64,000 bases of DNA. Source: Clostridia bacterium (GTDB lineage: Bacteria; Bacillota; Clostridia; Christensenellales; Borkfalkiaceae). Under the pieces are notes generated by a model, which saw only the letters and a list, made by a program, of their open reading frames with translations, had not been told where the DNA came from and made no database searches. A program made the position numbers and the translations under genes. Location of the stretch: the NCBI GenBank assembly GCA_017448355.1, contig JAFSLQ010000012.1:1-64000 (forward strand), written 5' to 3'. Shown here one piece after another: positions 8,990 through 16,840 of the stretch (the first letter of the stretch is position 1; every line of letters begins with the position of its first letter).

Positions 8990-9883
8990 ATGGTAAACTT
9001 AGAACTGTATAAAGTATTTTACACCGTTGCCAAGTGCGGCAGTTTAACGAAGGCGGCGGAAGAACTTTACATTTCTCAACCTGCCGTTTCGCAGGCGATT
9101 AAGCAGTTAGAGAGAAGTCTCGGCGGAAAACTTTTTAACCGTACTCATAAGGGTATGGAACTATCCGAGACGGGCGGCAAACAAATTTTTCCCATCGTGG
9201 AACAGGCGTTAAAACTCTTTGAAAACGCTGAGTCTAAGTATACCGAACTTAAAGACACGGCGACGGGGGTTGTAAGAATTTGCGCTTCCGACACGGTCGC
9301 CACACACTTTTTGCTGCCTTACATAAAAAAATATCACGAAAAATATCCCGACGTGAACCTGATTTTGCAGAACGGGACTTCGAGTGAAACGATAGAACTT
9401 CTGAAAAACAAAAAGGGCGATATAGGGTTTGTAAATCTGCCCATCGACGACAGCGAAATAAGTTTAACCAACACCGTTATGCGCCTTCACGACACTTTCG
9501 TTGCAAGCGACGCGTACAGCGAACTTATGGGCGAAACGGTCGATTTAAGAAAATTGCAGGACTATCCCCTTTTAATGCTTGAACTTTCCACCGCGACCCG
9601 TCAGGCGATAGTGTCTTTTGCACACTCGCAGGGCATACACTTGCACCCGGAAATAGAACTTGCAAGCCTTGAACTTATGACAGAACTCGCCAAAACGGGC
9701 ATAGGGATAGCGTGTATTCCGAAAGAATTCGTTAAACACGAACTTGATAGCGGCGAGTTAAAAGAGATAAAGACAAATCCCGCGCTTCCGACAAGGGCGA
9801 TAGGGCTTGCGCTACCGAAAGACGAGAACCTGACCTTTGCTGTGAAAGAATTTTTGAATATGATACTTGCCGAAAAAGATTAA
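8990..9883 (+). CDS. LysR-family transcriptional regulator
   Basis: 297 aa. Residues 1-60 are a LysR winged helix-turn-helix (YKVFYTVAKCGSLTKAAEELYISQPAVSQAIKQLE, split in the family as helix 2 and recognition helix 3); residues about 90-295 form the periplasmic-binding-like effector domain. The ATG follows AGGGGGC. It lies between mnmE and uppP on the same strand. Most LysR proteins act on a divergent neighbour, but no divergent gene is present here, so its target and effector are unknown. The similarity is general, so no symbol is given. Confidence 0.9.
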   Translation: MVNLELYKVFYTVAKCGSLTKAAEELYISQPAVSQAIKQLERSLGGKLFNRTHKGMELSETGGKQIFPIVEQALKLFENAESKYTELKDTATGVVRICASDTVATHFLLPYIKKYHEKYPDVNLILQNGTSSETIELLKNKKGDIGFVNLPIDDSEISLTNTVMRLHDTFVASDAYSELMGETVDLRKLQDYPLLMLELSTATRQAIVSFAHSQGIHLHPEIELASLELMTELAKTGIGIACIPKEFVKHELDSGELKEIKTNPALPTRAIGLALPKDENLTFAVKEFLNMILAEKD

Positions 9884-9905
9884 ACTATAATAATTTAATG
9901 AATTG

Positions 9906-9946
9906 CCCCGTAAAATATACAAAAAGTATTTTACGGGGGATTTTTT
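9906..9946 (+). terminator. Hairpin with T-run overlapping the uppP ribosome site
   Basis: Perfect 12-bp arms (9906-9917 and 9927-9938) are followed by GA and six T, the form of an intrinsic terminator after the LysR gene. The uppP ATG begins at 9947 and its only Shine-Dalgarno (GGGGGA, 9935-9940) is part of the right arm. A TATAAT at 9886-9891 without a well-spaced -35 lies just upstream. Confidence 0.7.
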
Positions 9947-10738
9947 ATGAGTATATGGGAAGCGGTAATTCTCGGCGCGGTGCAAGGGCTAACGGAGTTT
10001 TTACCCGTTTCTTCAAGCGGGCATCTTATACTTCTCGAACGGTGGCTGAATTTGAACACGGACGGCGGACTGTTTTTCGATATTATGCTGCATCTCGGCA
10101 CGCTTTTGCCCGTATTTATCGTGTTTTGGAAAAGCATAAAGGGGCTTTTCAGAAAACCATATAAAACGCTTTTATATTTAATAATAGCGTCCGTGCCGGC
10201 GGCGATAACGGGCTTTTTGTTTCAGGACGGGATAGAAGTTTTATTTAAAGGTAGCGGTGTCATTTCCGCAATTTTGCTTGCGGGTGCGTTTATACTTACG
10301 GCAACGGAACTTGTTTTTGCCGAAAAAATTTCCGCAAAAAATAAAAATGCCTTGCCTTTATCGCTTAAATCGTCTATAATAATGGGTGTGTTTCAGGGCG
10401 TCGCCATTATCCCGGGGCTTTCGAGAAGCGGCACGGTGTTAACGGGCGGTGCGCTGGCAAAACTTGATAAAGAAAAGAACGCCGAATTCGCGTTTTTAAT
10501 GAGTATTCCCGTAATTTTGGGCGCAAGTTTAGTAAGCGGCGTAAAAGTAATAAAAAGCGGCGCGGATATAGATATACTTCCCGTGATATTCGGGGTAATT
10601 TCTGCGGCGGTGTGCGGGTATATTGCCGTAAATTTTATGCTTGCCGCAATAAAAAAAGCCAAGTTCAAAGGCTTTGCCGCGTACCTTGTACTGCTTGCGG
10701 CGGTTTCGGTTTTAACAAAGGTTTTATTCGGCGTTTAG
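9947..10738 (+). CDS. uppP: Undecaprenyl-diphosphatase UppP (BacA family)
   Basis: 263 aa, typical length. Conserved motif 1 is at the N terminus (GAVQGLTEFLPVSSSGHL) and motif 2 near residue 150 (GVFQGVAIIPGLSRSGTV); both line the active site in the family. Seven or eight hydrophobic segments are visible. The enzyme recycles undecaprenyl diphosphate to the lipid carrier for peptidoglycan precursors at the cytoplasmic membrane, and the family can give bacitracin resistance. The start is seven nucleotides after the GC hairpin described above, which hides its ribosome site, so translation may be controlled. MscL follows after 27 bp. Confidence 0.95.
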   Translation: MSIWEAVILGAVQGLTEFLPVSSSGHLILLERWLNLNTDGGLFFDIMLHLGTLLPVFIVFWKSIKGLFRKPYKTLLYLIIASVPAAITGFLFQDGIEVLFKGSGVISAILLAGAFILTATELVFAEKISAKNKNALPLSLKSSIIMGVFQGVAIIPGLSRSGTVLTGGALAKLDKEKNAEFAFLMSIPVILGASLVSGVKVIKSGADIDILPVIFGVISAAVCGYIAVNFMLAAIKKAKFKGFAAYLVLLAAVSVLTKVLFGV

Positions 10739-10765
10739 CCGTTAATTAAACTAAAGGAGAGTTTT

Positions 10766-11389
10766 ATGAAAAAATTTTTTGAAGAATTTAAAAAGTTCAT
10801 CACCCGCGGAAACGTGATGGATATGGCTGTCGGCGTTATTATCGGCGGTGCGTTTTCGGCGATTGTTACCGCACTTACCAACCACATTTTAATGCCTATC
10901 GTCAACTGGTTCTTATTGCTTATAACGGGCGGAAACGGGCTTGACAGTATTTATACCTATCTTAATAAGGTAGAAGTGTTCGACATCGAAAGCGGCAAAA
11001 TGGTCGTTGATACCGCAAATTCGATATATATCGACTGGGGCGCGTTTGTTACCGCGGTAATCAACTTTTTACTTATCGCTTTCGTGCTGTTTATGATAGT
11101 TAAAACCATAAATAAAGTTGCGGAAGCCAACAAAAAAATCAAAGAAGACGTAAAAGAAGGGAAACTCACCAAAGCCGATAAAATAGAACTTAAAAGCCAA
11201 GGCGTAGATATAAAGGATAAAGCGGCGGTAAGCGCGTACTTTGCCGAAAAGAAGATTAAAGAACAGGCGGCTTTGGACGCGGCGGCAAAAGAAGCGGAAG
11301 AAAAGGCAAAGGCGGAAAGGCTTGCTAATCCTACGGCGGAAGACTTATTAAAGGACATTAAAGAACTGCTTATAAAGCAGGCAAAATAA
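10766..11389 (+). CDS. mscL: Large-conductance mechanosensitive channel with long tail
   Basis: 207 aa, longer than the usual 130-150. Residues 1-125 are a standard MscL: amphipathic N-terminal helix FKKFITRGNVMDMAVGVIIG, TM1 with the pore constriction (AFSAIVTALT), periplasmic loop, and TM2 ending near VKTINK. It opens under membrane tension to release solutes. The extra C-terminal part (about 125-207) is strongly charged and Ala/Lys/Glu-rich, with helical heptads, and would extend the cytoplasmic bundle. The ATG follows AAAGGAG. It is probably cotranscribed with uppP and ends before a terminator. Confidence 0.95.
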   Translation: MKKFFEEFKKFITRGNVMDMAVGVIIGGAFSAIVTALTNHILMPIVNWFLLLITGGNGLDSIYTYLNKVEVFDIESGKMVVDTANSIYIDWGAFVTAVINFLLIAFVLFMIVKTINKVAEANKKIKEDVKEGKLTKADKIELKSQGVDIKDKAAVSAYFAEKKIKEQAALDAAAKEAEEKAKAERLANPTAEDLLKDIKELLIKQAK

Positions 11390-11419
11390 ACCTTTGTCAA
11401 TTAATGTCGGTTGAAATTC

Positions 11420-11460
11420 GGGGGCATATTCCTTTTTATCGGGAAAATGCCCTCGTTTTA
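11420..11460 (+). terminator. Terminator after mscL
   Basis: Imperfect hairpin: GGGGGCAT (11420-11427) pairs with ATGCCCTC (11446-11453) with one mismatch, then CGTTTTA. Confidence 0.65.
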
Positions 11461-11489
11461 TTGACATTTTGGCAAAATATTAGTAAAAT
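11461..11489 (+). promoter_or_regulatory. Promoter of the cyclophilin-like lipoprotein gene
   Basis: TTGACA (11461-11466), 17 bp, TAAAAT (11484-11489), 34 bp before the ATG at 11523. Confidence 0.8.
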
Positions 11490-11522
11490 AAAACCATATC
11501 AACTGTTTTGTTGGAGCGGATT

Positions 11523-12377
11523 ATGAAAAAATTATTTAAAATAGCGGTCAATTTTATGGCGGTCGCGCTTTTGGCGGTTTGTTCTTTCGGGCTTGCCGCA
11601 TGCGAAGACATAAAAAAACTCGATATCTCGTTAAGCCTTTATAACTATACGGACAACGTGTTTTATGCGGAAAGCGACGTGAAATTTTCCGTCGACCTTT
11701 ACCGTCATCTTGCGCCGAAAACCGTTGATAAGGTGTTAGAACACGTAAAGGCGGGATACTACGATAACGCCGTTTTCTATCAGGACGCGTCCGATTCTTC
11801 GCTTATTTTTATAGGCGACCTTAAATTTGAAAACGGCGAACTCAAACAAAATCTTATAAACGGACGCCTTCCGTCGGAAATTTACGGAGAATTCGAAGCG
11901 AACGGCACGACGGGTTCTAATCTCGTCAGCGAAAAAGGTTCAATCGGTATCTGGCGCAGTTATTACGAACAGGATAAAAGTTATACCACCAGCAGCGACG
12001 CGCGTGACAGCGGCAGGGCGACCTTGTATATGCCGACGTCAACAAAGAGTGCGTACAACGGGTATTTTTGCGTGTTTGCGACTTTTGACACCGCCGACGA
12101 CGCTAACGCAAAAGCGTTAAGCGCGATAACGAGTATCTTATCTAACAACAGCACTGAATACGTCATATACTATACGGGCGAATACGACGCGGCAAAAGCG
12201 GACGAAAATTACGGACTTACTTTTAACGCCGTTAAAGCGGAAGACTTTGACGAAAACACCGAAGTGTTTGAAGCGGAAGGTAAACAACTCGTTTGCTTTA
12301 ACAAAAAGACGGTTAAAATTCCTAACGAAGCAAGCGGCGAAATTTCGGCGAAAATTAAATCTATTAAAGTTAAATAA
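11523..12377 (+). CDS. Cyclophilin-like lipoprotein
   Basis: 284 aa. A type II signal peptide ends in the lipobox LAAC, with the lipidated Cys27, so the protein is anchored outside the membrane. Residues about 50-90 resemble the start of cyclophilin peptidyl-prolyl isomerases (VDLYRHLAPKTVDKVLEHVKA then GYYDNAVFYQ), and later parts can be aligned loosely. The active-site region expected as FHRV is replaced by FYQD, so the catalytic Arg appears to be lost; it may bind rather than isomerise. A TTG at 11508 is in frame, but the GGAG site is placed for ATG 11523. Single gene, own promoter, shared terminator. Confidence 0.75.
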   Translation: MKKLFKIAVNFMAVALLAVCSFGLAACEDIKKLDISLSLYNYTDNVFYAESDVKFSVDLYRHLAPKTVDKVLEHVKAGYYDNAVFYQDASDSSLIFIGDLKFENGELKQNLINGRLPSEIYGEFEANGTTGSNLVSEKGSIGIWRSYYEQDKSYTTSSDARDSGRATLYMPTSTKSAYNGYFCVFATFDTADDANAKALSAITSILSNNSTEYVIYYTGEYDAAKADENYGLTFNAVKAEDFDENTEVFEAEGKQLVCFNKKTVKIPNEASGEISAKIKSIKVK

Positions 12378-12390
12378 TTTCTGAACAAGA

Positions 12391-12417
12391 AAGGACGGCG
12401 ATTAGCCGTCCTTTTTT
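12391..12417. terminator. Terminator overlapping the end of the minus-strand gene
   Basis: GGACGGC and GCCGTCC flank GATTA, followed by six T. The stop codon of the convergent gene (12402-12404) lies in the loop, so the last codons of that gene are terminator sequence. Confidence 0.9.
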
Positions 12418-13343
12418 ATATTCGTGATTTTGCCGTTTTCTACGTCGAAAGTAAAATATTCCACCGAGTATTTCCGTTCGGAAATTCTATAAATCAATCC
12501 TATTTCATCGTATTGTCTAAAAACGGGCGGCGGCATAACGCCCAAAAAATCGCCGAAATAACTTTGCAGTTTATCGGCGTTTTCTTTAATGCCGTCCGAA
12601 AGGTAAAAAGCATAATCGCCCCCGCACAAAAACTCTTCCGTAAAGGCGTAAGGGATAAGTTTATCGGGCAGTTTTTCACGGTCGAATTTTTCGTTTCGCG
12701 AAACTTTTCGCGACGTTTCTTTTATTGTACTTCCGTCAAAAGCGTAATTAATTAAAATCGAGTGTTTTGCTAAATCTTTAAGGTTTTCTTGTATAGTAAA
12801 GCCTTGCATATCGGCGTTAAAATCATCGACTTGTTTTGAAAAAATAAGCGCAGGGTCGTGAGTTTTGTATACGTTAAGTATTTTTTTGTCTTTGCAGTTA
12901 AAAAGTGCAAAAATTAGCCCCGTGTTTTTCCCGTCGCCGCGGTAAAACTGTACCGCGTTTGGCGAAAAATCAAGCGTTTCCGCAAAAAATCCCGACTGTG
13001 TATCGAGTGAAATTTTATAGCCGTTTTCGGTAAACGCCGTGATGGTTGCGTCCTGAAATTTTGCCTGTTCTAAAATTTTGAATTCCGCGCCGTCGTTCTT
13101 TTTTGAAAATCTTAAAAAATACCCGCCTTTAAGGTCGGTTACAGTAACGTTTTTCGGCGGCGACGCCAAAAATTCGTCATTTAAGTAAAAATTAAAGTTT
13201 TCCCCGCCAAAAAGCGGGCAAATTTCCGTCATAGGGTAAGGCTTATCTAAATTACAGAATTTGACCGAATTATCGACCGTTCCGAATATAACGCCCTGAA
13301 ATTTGATTACTGCGGGGTATTCGCAAAAAATATAAACATACAT
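12402..13343 (-). CDS. Hypothetical protein
   Basis: 313 aa, no recognised domain, no signal peptide and no membrane segment. It reads as a mostly beta-rich soluble protein with many aromatic residues, for example repeated Tyr/Phe/Gly motifs. The ATG at 13343 has no ribosome site; a TTGACA (13377-13382 on the minus strand) and a CATATA/TATAAA box lie so close to the start that the mRNA would have almost no leader. It is convergent with the cyclophilin-like lipoprotein gene and divergent from the alpha-oxoamine synthase gene. Codon use matches the neighbours, so it looks like a native gene. Confidence 0.75.
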   Translation of the reverse strand: MYVYIFCEYPAVIKFQGVIFGTVDNSVKFCNLDKPYPMTEICPLFGGENFNFYLNDEFLASPPKNVTVTDLKGGYFLRFSKKNDGAEFKILEQAKFQDATITAFTENGYKISLDTQSGFFAETLDFSPNAVQFYRGDGKNTGLIFALFNCKDKKILNVYKTHDPALIFSKQVDDFNADMQGFTIQENLKDLAKHSILINYAFDGSTIKETSRKVSRNEKFDREKLPDKLIPYAFTEEFLCGGDYAFYLSDGIKENADKLQSYFGDFLGVMPPPVFRQYDEIGLIYRISERKYSVEYFTFDVENGKITNIKKDG

Positions 13344-13404
13344 CGTTTTATTTATATGTGTTAAAACGCCCGACTATGTCAAAAGCGCACGGGCGTTAAA
13401 ATAA

Positions 13405-13433
13405 TTGACAAACCTATATCAATGTGATAGAAT
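13405..13433 (+). promoter_or_regulatory. Promoter of the alpha-oxoamine synthase gene
   Basis: TTGACA (13405-13410), 17 bp, TAGAAT (13428-13433). It covers the in-frame GTG at 13424, which therefore cannot be the start; the next good start is ATG 13490. Confidence 0.85.
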
Positions 13434-13489
13434 TAAACCCGTATAGGGACGCCGTAAAAAAGATTAAGCGTTCACAGGATTATTCTATA

Positions 13490-14683
13490 ATGGATTTATT
13501 TACTAAGTGTGAAAAATACGATTACGTTAAACAGATGAAAGCCGCGGGTATTTACCCGTATTTTCATAAACTCGAATCCAAGCAAGCCCCCGAAGTGGTT
13601 ATGGAAGGCAAAGACATCATAATGATAGGTTCTAATAACTACTTGGGTCTTACTTCTCACCCCGAAGTTATGGAAGCGGGCATAAAAGCGATAGAAAAAT
13701 ACGGTTCTGGGTGTTCCGGCAGTAGGTTTTTAAACGGTACGCTGGATATCCACGTCGAACTCGAAAAGGAACTTGCGGAGTTTTTATGTAAAGAAGACGT
13801 AGTTACTTTTTCAACCGGGTTTCAGAGCAATTTAGGTATAATTTCCGCAATCGCGGGCAGAACCGACTATATTCTTTGCGATAAGGAAAACCACGCAAGC
13901 ATTTACGACGGTTGCAGACTGTCGTTTGCGAAAATGCTTCGCTATAACCACTCGGATATGGAAGACTTGGAGCGTCAACTTGGGTCAGTACCCGACACGG
14001 CGGGGATACTCATTGTAACCGACGGCGTGTTCAGTATGGGCGGCGATATCTGTAAACTTCCCGAAATCGTAAAACTTGCCAAAAAGTACGGCGCGAGAGT
14101 TATGGTAGACGACGCGCACGGTCTCGGCGTTTTAGGCGCGCACGGCAGGGGAACTGCCGAACATTTCGGTTTAGAAAAAGAAGTCGATATTTATATGGGT
14201 ACTTTTTCTAAATCCCTTGCAAGTTTAGGGGGTTATATGGCGGCAACGCACGAAGTCTGCGAATACGTCCGTCACAATTCGCGCCCGTTTATTTTCTCCG
14301 CGTCGATTACCCCCGCAAGTGTTGCAAGCGCAAGGGCGGCACTTAATATACTTAAAAGAGAACCGGAAAGGGTTAAACGCCTTGCAGACATCAGCGCGTA
14401 TATGCGCAATAAATTAGTGGATTTGGGCGTTGCCCTTCGTGACAGCGGCGACAATACCCCGATAATTCCTATCTATACATATTTTAACCGCAGAACGTTT
14501 ATCGCTTGCAAAATGCTTTTTGAACGCGGCGTGTACGTTAACTCCACCATTTCGCCCGCAGTTCCCGTCGGCAGCAGTTTAATCCGTACGAGTTATATGG
14601 CAACTCATACAGAAGAACAAATGGATAGGGCGGCAAAAGAAATAAAAGAAGTTTTAGACCTTGTAAAAGATATAGACGACTAA
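13490..14683 (+). CDS. Alpha-oxoamine synthase, serine palmitoyltransferase-like
   Basis: 397 aa, PLP-dependent fold type I. Motifs: GSNNYLGL, the Gly-rich GSGCSGSRFLNGT, the PLP-stacking His in DKENHASIYDG, Asp-His in VDDAHGLGVLG, and the Schiff-base Lys in GTFSKSLASLGG. The family condenses an amino acid with an acyl-CoA: glycine C-acetyltransferase, 8-amino-7-oxononanoate synthase or serine palmitoyltransferase. The N-terminal GIYPYFHKLESKQ and the MATHTEEQ end resemble Bacteroides-type serine palmitoyltransferases as I remember them. No bio or tdh genes are adjacent. The start ATG 13490 has an AGGAT site and fits the promoter; the longer GTG start lies in the promoter. Substrate uncertain. 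Confidence 0.85.
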   Translation: MDLFTKCEKYDYVKQMKAAGIYPYFHKLESKQAPEVVMEGKDIIMIGSNNYLGLTSHPEVMEAGIKAIEKYGSGCSGSRFLNGTLDIHVELEKELAEFLCKEDVVTFSTGFQSNLGIISAIAGRTDYILCDKENHASIYDGCRLSFAKMLRYNHSDMEDLERQLGSVPDTAGILIVTDGVFSMGGDICKLPEIVKLAKKYGARVMVDDAHGLGVLGAHGRGTAEHFGLEKEVDIYMGTFSKSLASLGGYMAATHEVCEYVRHNSRPFIFSASITPASVASARAALNILKREPERVKRLADISAYMRNKLVDLGVALRDSGDNTPIIPIYTYFNRRTFIACKMLFERGVYVNSTISPAVPVGSSLIRTSYMATHTEEQMDRAAKEIKEVLDLVKDIDD

Positions 14684-14700
14684 TCTTAAAACACCTTGAC

Positions 14701-14731
14701 GGCGGCGCTGATTTTAGCGCCGCCAAATTTT
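14701..14731 (+). terminator. Terminator after the alpha-oxoamine synthase gene
   Basis: Perfect 9-bp GC stem (GGCGGCGCT 14701-14709, AGCGCCGCC 14716-14724) and a following AAATTTTAT. Confidence 0.85.
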
Positions 14732-14763
14732 ATGCAAAAAATTTTTAAATGTGTATTTTTTGC

Positions 14764-14792
14764 TTGACGACAGGCTAAAATAGTAATATACT
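14764..14792 (+). promoter_or_regulatory. Promoter of the rrf2-nifS-nifU operon
   Basis: TTGACG (14764-14769), 17 bp, TATACT (14787-14792), followed at once by the palindrome at the expected transcription start. Confidence 0.8.
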
Positions 14793-14793
14793 T

Positions 14794-14820
14794 TAATTGC
14801 AACCAAAATGGTTGCAATTA
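14794..14820. promoter_or_regulatory. Operator-like palindrome at the rrf2 transcription start
   Basis: Perfect inverted repeat with 11-bp arms (TAATTGCAACC and GGTTGCAATTA) and a 5-base centre. It begins two bases after the -10 box, where a bound repressor would block initiation, and no T-run follows. Rrf2 proteins often regulate their own operon, so the regulator encoded next is the natural candidate to bind here. Confidence 0.7.
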
Positions 14821-14846
14821 GGAATTGTTAAGGGAATAAAGGTGAA

Positions 14847-15263
14847 ATGAAACTTTCGTCTAAAACGCATTACGGGCTTATGGCGTGCCATATTCTGGCA
14901 CGCGGTTATCCCGACAATGCGGTTTCGGCAAGTACCTTGGAAAGCCTTATATCCGTTTCGGGCAAATATCTCGAAAAAATAATGCGTATGCTGTCCGCGC
15001 GCGGAATTGTGGCGGCAAGTCGCGGCGTAAGCGGCGGGTATTATCTTGCAAAACCGCCCGAAGAGATTAAAATCGGTGAAATAGTTCGCGCTTTGGAAGA
15101 CGATATGGAAATAATAGAGTGCGTTACTAAAAAAGGCGAGTGCAAATGCTGTCCGTCGCAGGCTGTATGGAAACGCCTTTACGACGGCATAAACGAAGTT
15201 TTAGATTCTATGACATTAAAACAAATGCTTGACGGAGAGATTAAAGGAGAGTTAAATGCGTAA
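14847..15263 (+). CDS. Rrf2-family regulator (IscR-like)
   Basis: 138 aa. The N-terminal winged helix (about 1-65) has the family pattern MKLSSKTHYGLMA and the wing GVSGGYYLAKP. Residues 92, 99, 101 and 102 are Cys in a short loop (ECVTKKGECKCC), the place where IscR and related sensors bind a [2Fe-2S] cluster. It is the first gene of an operon with cysteine desulfurase and the NifU-like scaffold, overlapping nifS by 8 bp, so it probably senses Fe-S status and represses the operon through the palindrome at 14794-14820. A CymR-type sulfur regulator is the alternative, but CymR lacks these Cys. Confidence 0.9.
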   Translation: MKLSSKTHYGLMACHILARGYPDNAVSASTLESLISVSGKYLEKIMRMLSARGIVAASRGVSGGYYLAKPPEEIKIGEIVRALEDDMEIIECVTKKGECKCCPSQAVWKRLYDGINEVLDSMTLKQMLDGEIKGELNA

Positions 15264-16440
15264 TATATACTTTGACCACGCGGCGACAACGCCGCTTTGC
15301 GAAGAGGCGTTTAATAAAATGAAGCCGTATTTTACGGAAATTTTCGGCAACCCCAACAGCCAGCACGCTTTCGGGCGGGAAGCGGTGAAAGCCGTCGACG
15401 AAGCGCGCGATACAATCGCTAAAATCATAAACTGCAAGCCGAACGAATTGTATTTTACTTCGGGCGGTACGGAAAGCGATAACTGGGCGCTTCGCGGCAC
15501 GGCGCACGCGCTTAGCGCAAAGGGTAAGCATCTTATTATCAGCCCCATTGAACACGCGGCGATGCTTTCTACCGCAAAAGCACTCGAAAAAGAAGGCTTT
15601 ACCGTCGACTTTATGAAGGTGGATAGCGAAGGGTTCGTCGACTTGGAACATTTAAAATCAATAATCCGAGAAGATACCACGTTTATCGGCTGTATGATGG
15701 CGAACAACGAGGTCGGCACGATAGAGCCGATAAAGGAAATAGCGAAAATCGCGCACTCTCGCGGCGCAATCTGTTTTACGGACGCGGTGCAAGCGGCGGG
15801 CGTTCTTAAAATCGACGTTAAAGATTTAGGCGTTGATTTAATGAGTATGAGTTCGCATAAAATCTACGGTCCGAAAGGCATGGGCGCGCTGTATATAAGA
15901 AACGGACTTTTAATCGACAGTATTATAACGGGCGGGCATCAGGAACGTATGAAGCGCGGCGGCACGACCAACGTCGCGGGGGTTGTCGGCTTTGCCGAAG
16001 CCTTTAAGATTGCCGACCGCGACAGAGAAAAGAATTTTGACTACGTAAGTTCACTCCGCGACAGATTTATCGACAGGGTTCTTGCCGAAGTTCCGTTCGT
16101 GAAACTGAACGGACCGAGAAAGGAAAATCGCCTTCCCGCGAACGCCGACTTTTCGTTTAAGTTTATAGAAGGCGAGTCGATTTTGTTTTCACTCGATTTA
16201 GCGGGTATTGCCGTATCGTCGGGGTCGGCGTGTTCGTCGGGGTCGTTAGAGCCGTCGCACGTACTCTTAGCACTGGGACTTCCCGAAGGCTTGGCGCACG
16301 GTTCAATCAGGTTTTCGTTCGGCAAACATAACACGGTAGAAGAAGTTGATTATGCGGTAGACGTATTAAAACAGGCGGTAGAAAGATTACGTAAAATGTC
16401 GCCCTTATTCAAAGCGGAAGGAGAAATTAAAAATGTATAA
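15256..16440 (+). CDS. nifS: Cysteine desulfurase (NifS/IscS family)
   Basis: 394 aa. N-terminal YFDHAATTPL, Fe-S-type HAFGREA segment, PLP-binding Lys202 in SSHKIYGPKG, and catalytic Cys326 in the SSGSACSSGS loop, which is the group I (NifS/IscS) arrangement. It moves sulfur from cysteine to the scaffold protein encoded next. The start ATG 15256 overlaps the end of the rrf2 gene by 8 bp, and its own end overlaps nifU by 8 bp, so the three are translationally coupled. Confidence 0.95.
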   Translation: MRNIYFDHAATTPLCEEAFNKMKPYFTEIFGNPNSQHAFGREAVKAVDEARDTIAKIINCKPNELYFTSGGTESDNWALRGTAHALSAKGKHLIISPIEHAAMLSTAKALEKEGFTVDFMKVDSEGFVDLEHLKSIIREDTTFIGCMMANNEVGTIEPIKEIAKIAHSRGAICFTDAVQAAGVLKIDVKDLGVDLMSMSSHKIYGPKGMGALYIRNGLLIDSIITGGHQERMKRGGTTNVAGVVGFAEAFKIADRDREKNFDYVSSLRDRFIDRVLAEVPFVKLNGPRKENRLPANADFSFKFIEGESILFSLDLAGIAVSSGSACSSGSLEPSHVLLALGLPEGLAHGSIRFSFGKHNTVEEVDYAVDVLKQAVERLRKMSPLFKAEGEIKNV

Positions 16441-16807
16441 CGAAAAAGTTTTAGAAGTATTCAAAAACCCCAAAAACGTGGGCGAAATAGAAAATCCCGA
16501 CGGCATAGGTACTGTCGGCAACGAGACTTGCGGCGATATTATGCAAATATCGCTTAGAATAGTCGACGACGTGATAGTCGACGCAAAATTTAAAACCTTC
16601 GGGTGCGCTGCGGCAATCGCGACGAGTTCTACCGCAACCGAAATGGTAAAGGGTATGACGGTCGACGAAGCGTTAAAGGTAACGAATAAAATCGTTATAG
16701 AAAAACTCGGTGGACTTCCCGCGCAAAAAATTCATTGTTCGGTGCTTGCCGAAGAAGCGATAAAAAAGGCAATCGAAGACTACCGCGCAAAACAACAAGC
16801 AAAATAA
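16433..16807 (+). CDS. nifU: NifU/IscU-like Fe-S cluster scaffold
   Basis: 124 aa, the N-terminal scaffold domain only. The three cluster ligands are present: Cys33 in NETCGD with Asp35, Cys58 in FKTFGCAAAI and Cys102 in KIHCSVLA. It assembles [2Fe-2S]/[4Fe-4S] clusters with sulfur from the NifS-like desulfurase. The arrangement rrf2-nifS-nifU without hscA/hscB/fdx is common in anaerobic Bacillota. Lys/Gln-rich end. A strong terminator follows. Confidence 0.94.
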   Translation: MYNEKVLEVFKNPKNVGEIENPDGIGTVGNETCGDIMQISLRIVDDVIVDAKFKTFGCAAAIATSSTATEMVKGMTVDEALKVTNKIVIEKLGGLPAQKIHCSVLAEEAIKKAIEDYRAKQQAK

Positions 16808-16810
16808 TTA

Positions 16811-16840
16811 TTAACCCGTTTGCATAAGCAAACGGGTTAA
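16811..16840. terminator. Bidirectional terminator, nifU and xre
   Basis: Perfect 13-bp stem (16811-16823 and 16828-16840) with an ATAA loop. The stop codon of the convergent xre gene (16837-16839) is in its right arm. Confidence 0.75.

Noticed and set aside
9898..10164. 88-codon frame overlapping uppP
   Set aside because: It runs out of frame inside uppP and begins in the hairpin; uppP has clear family motifs.
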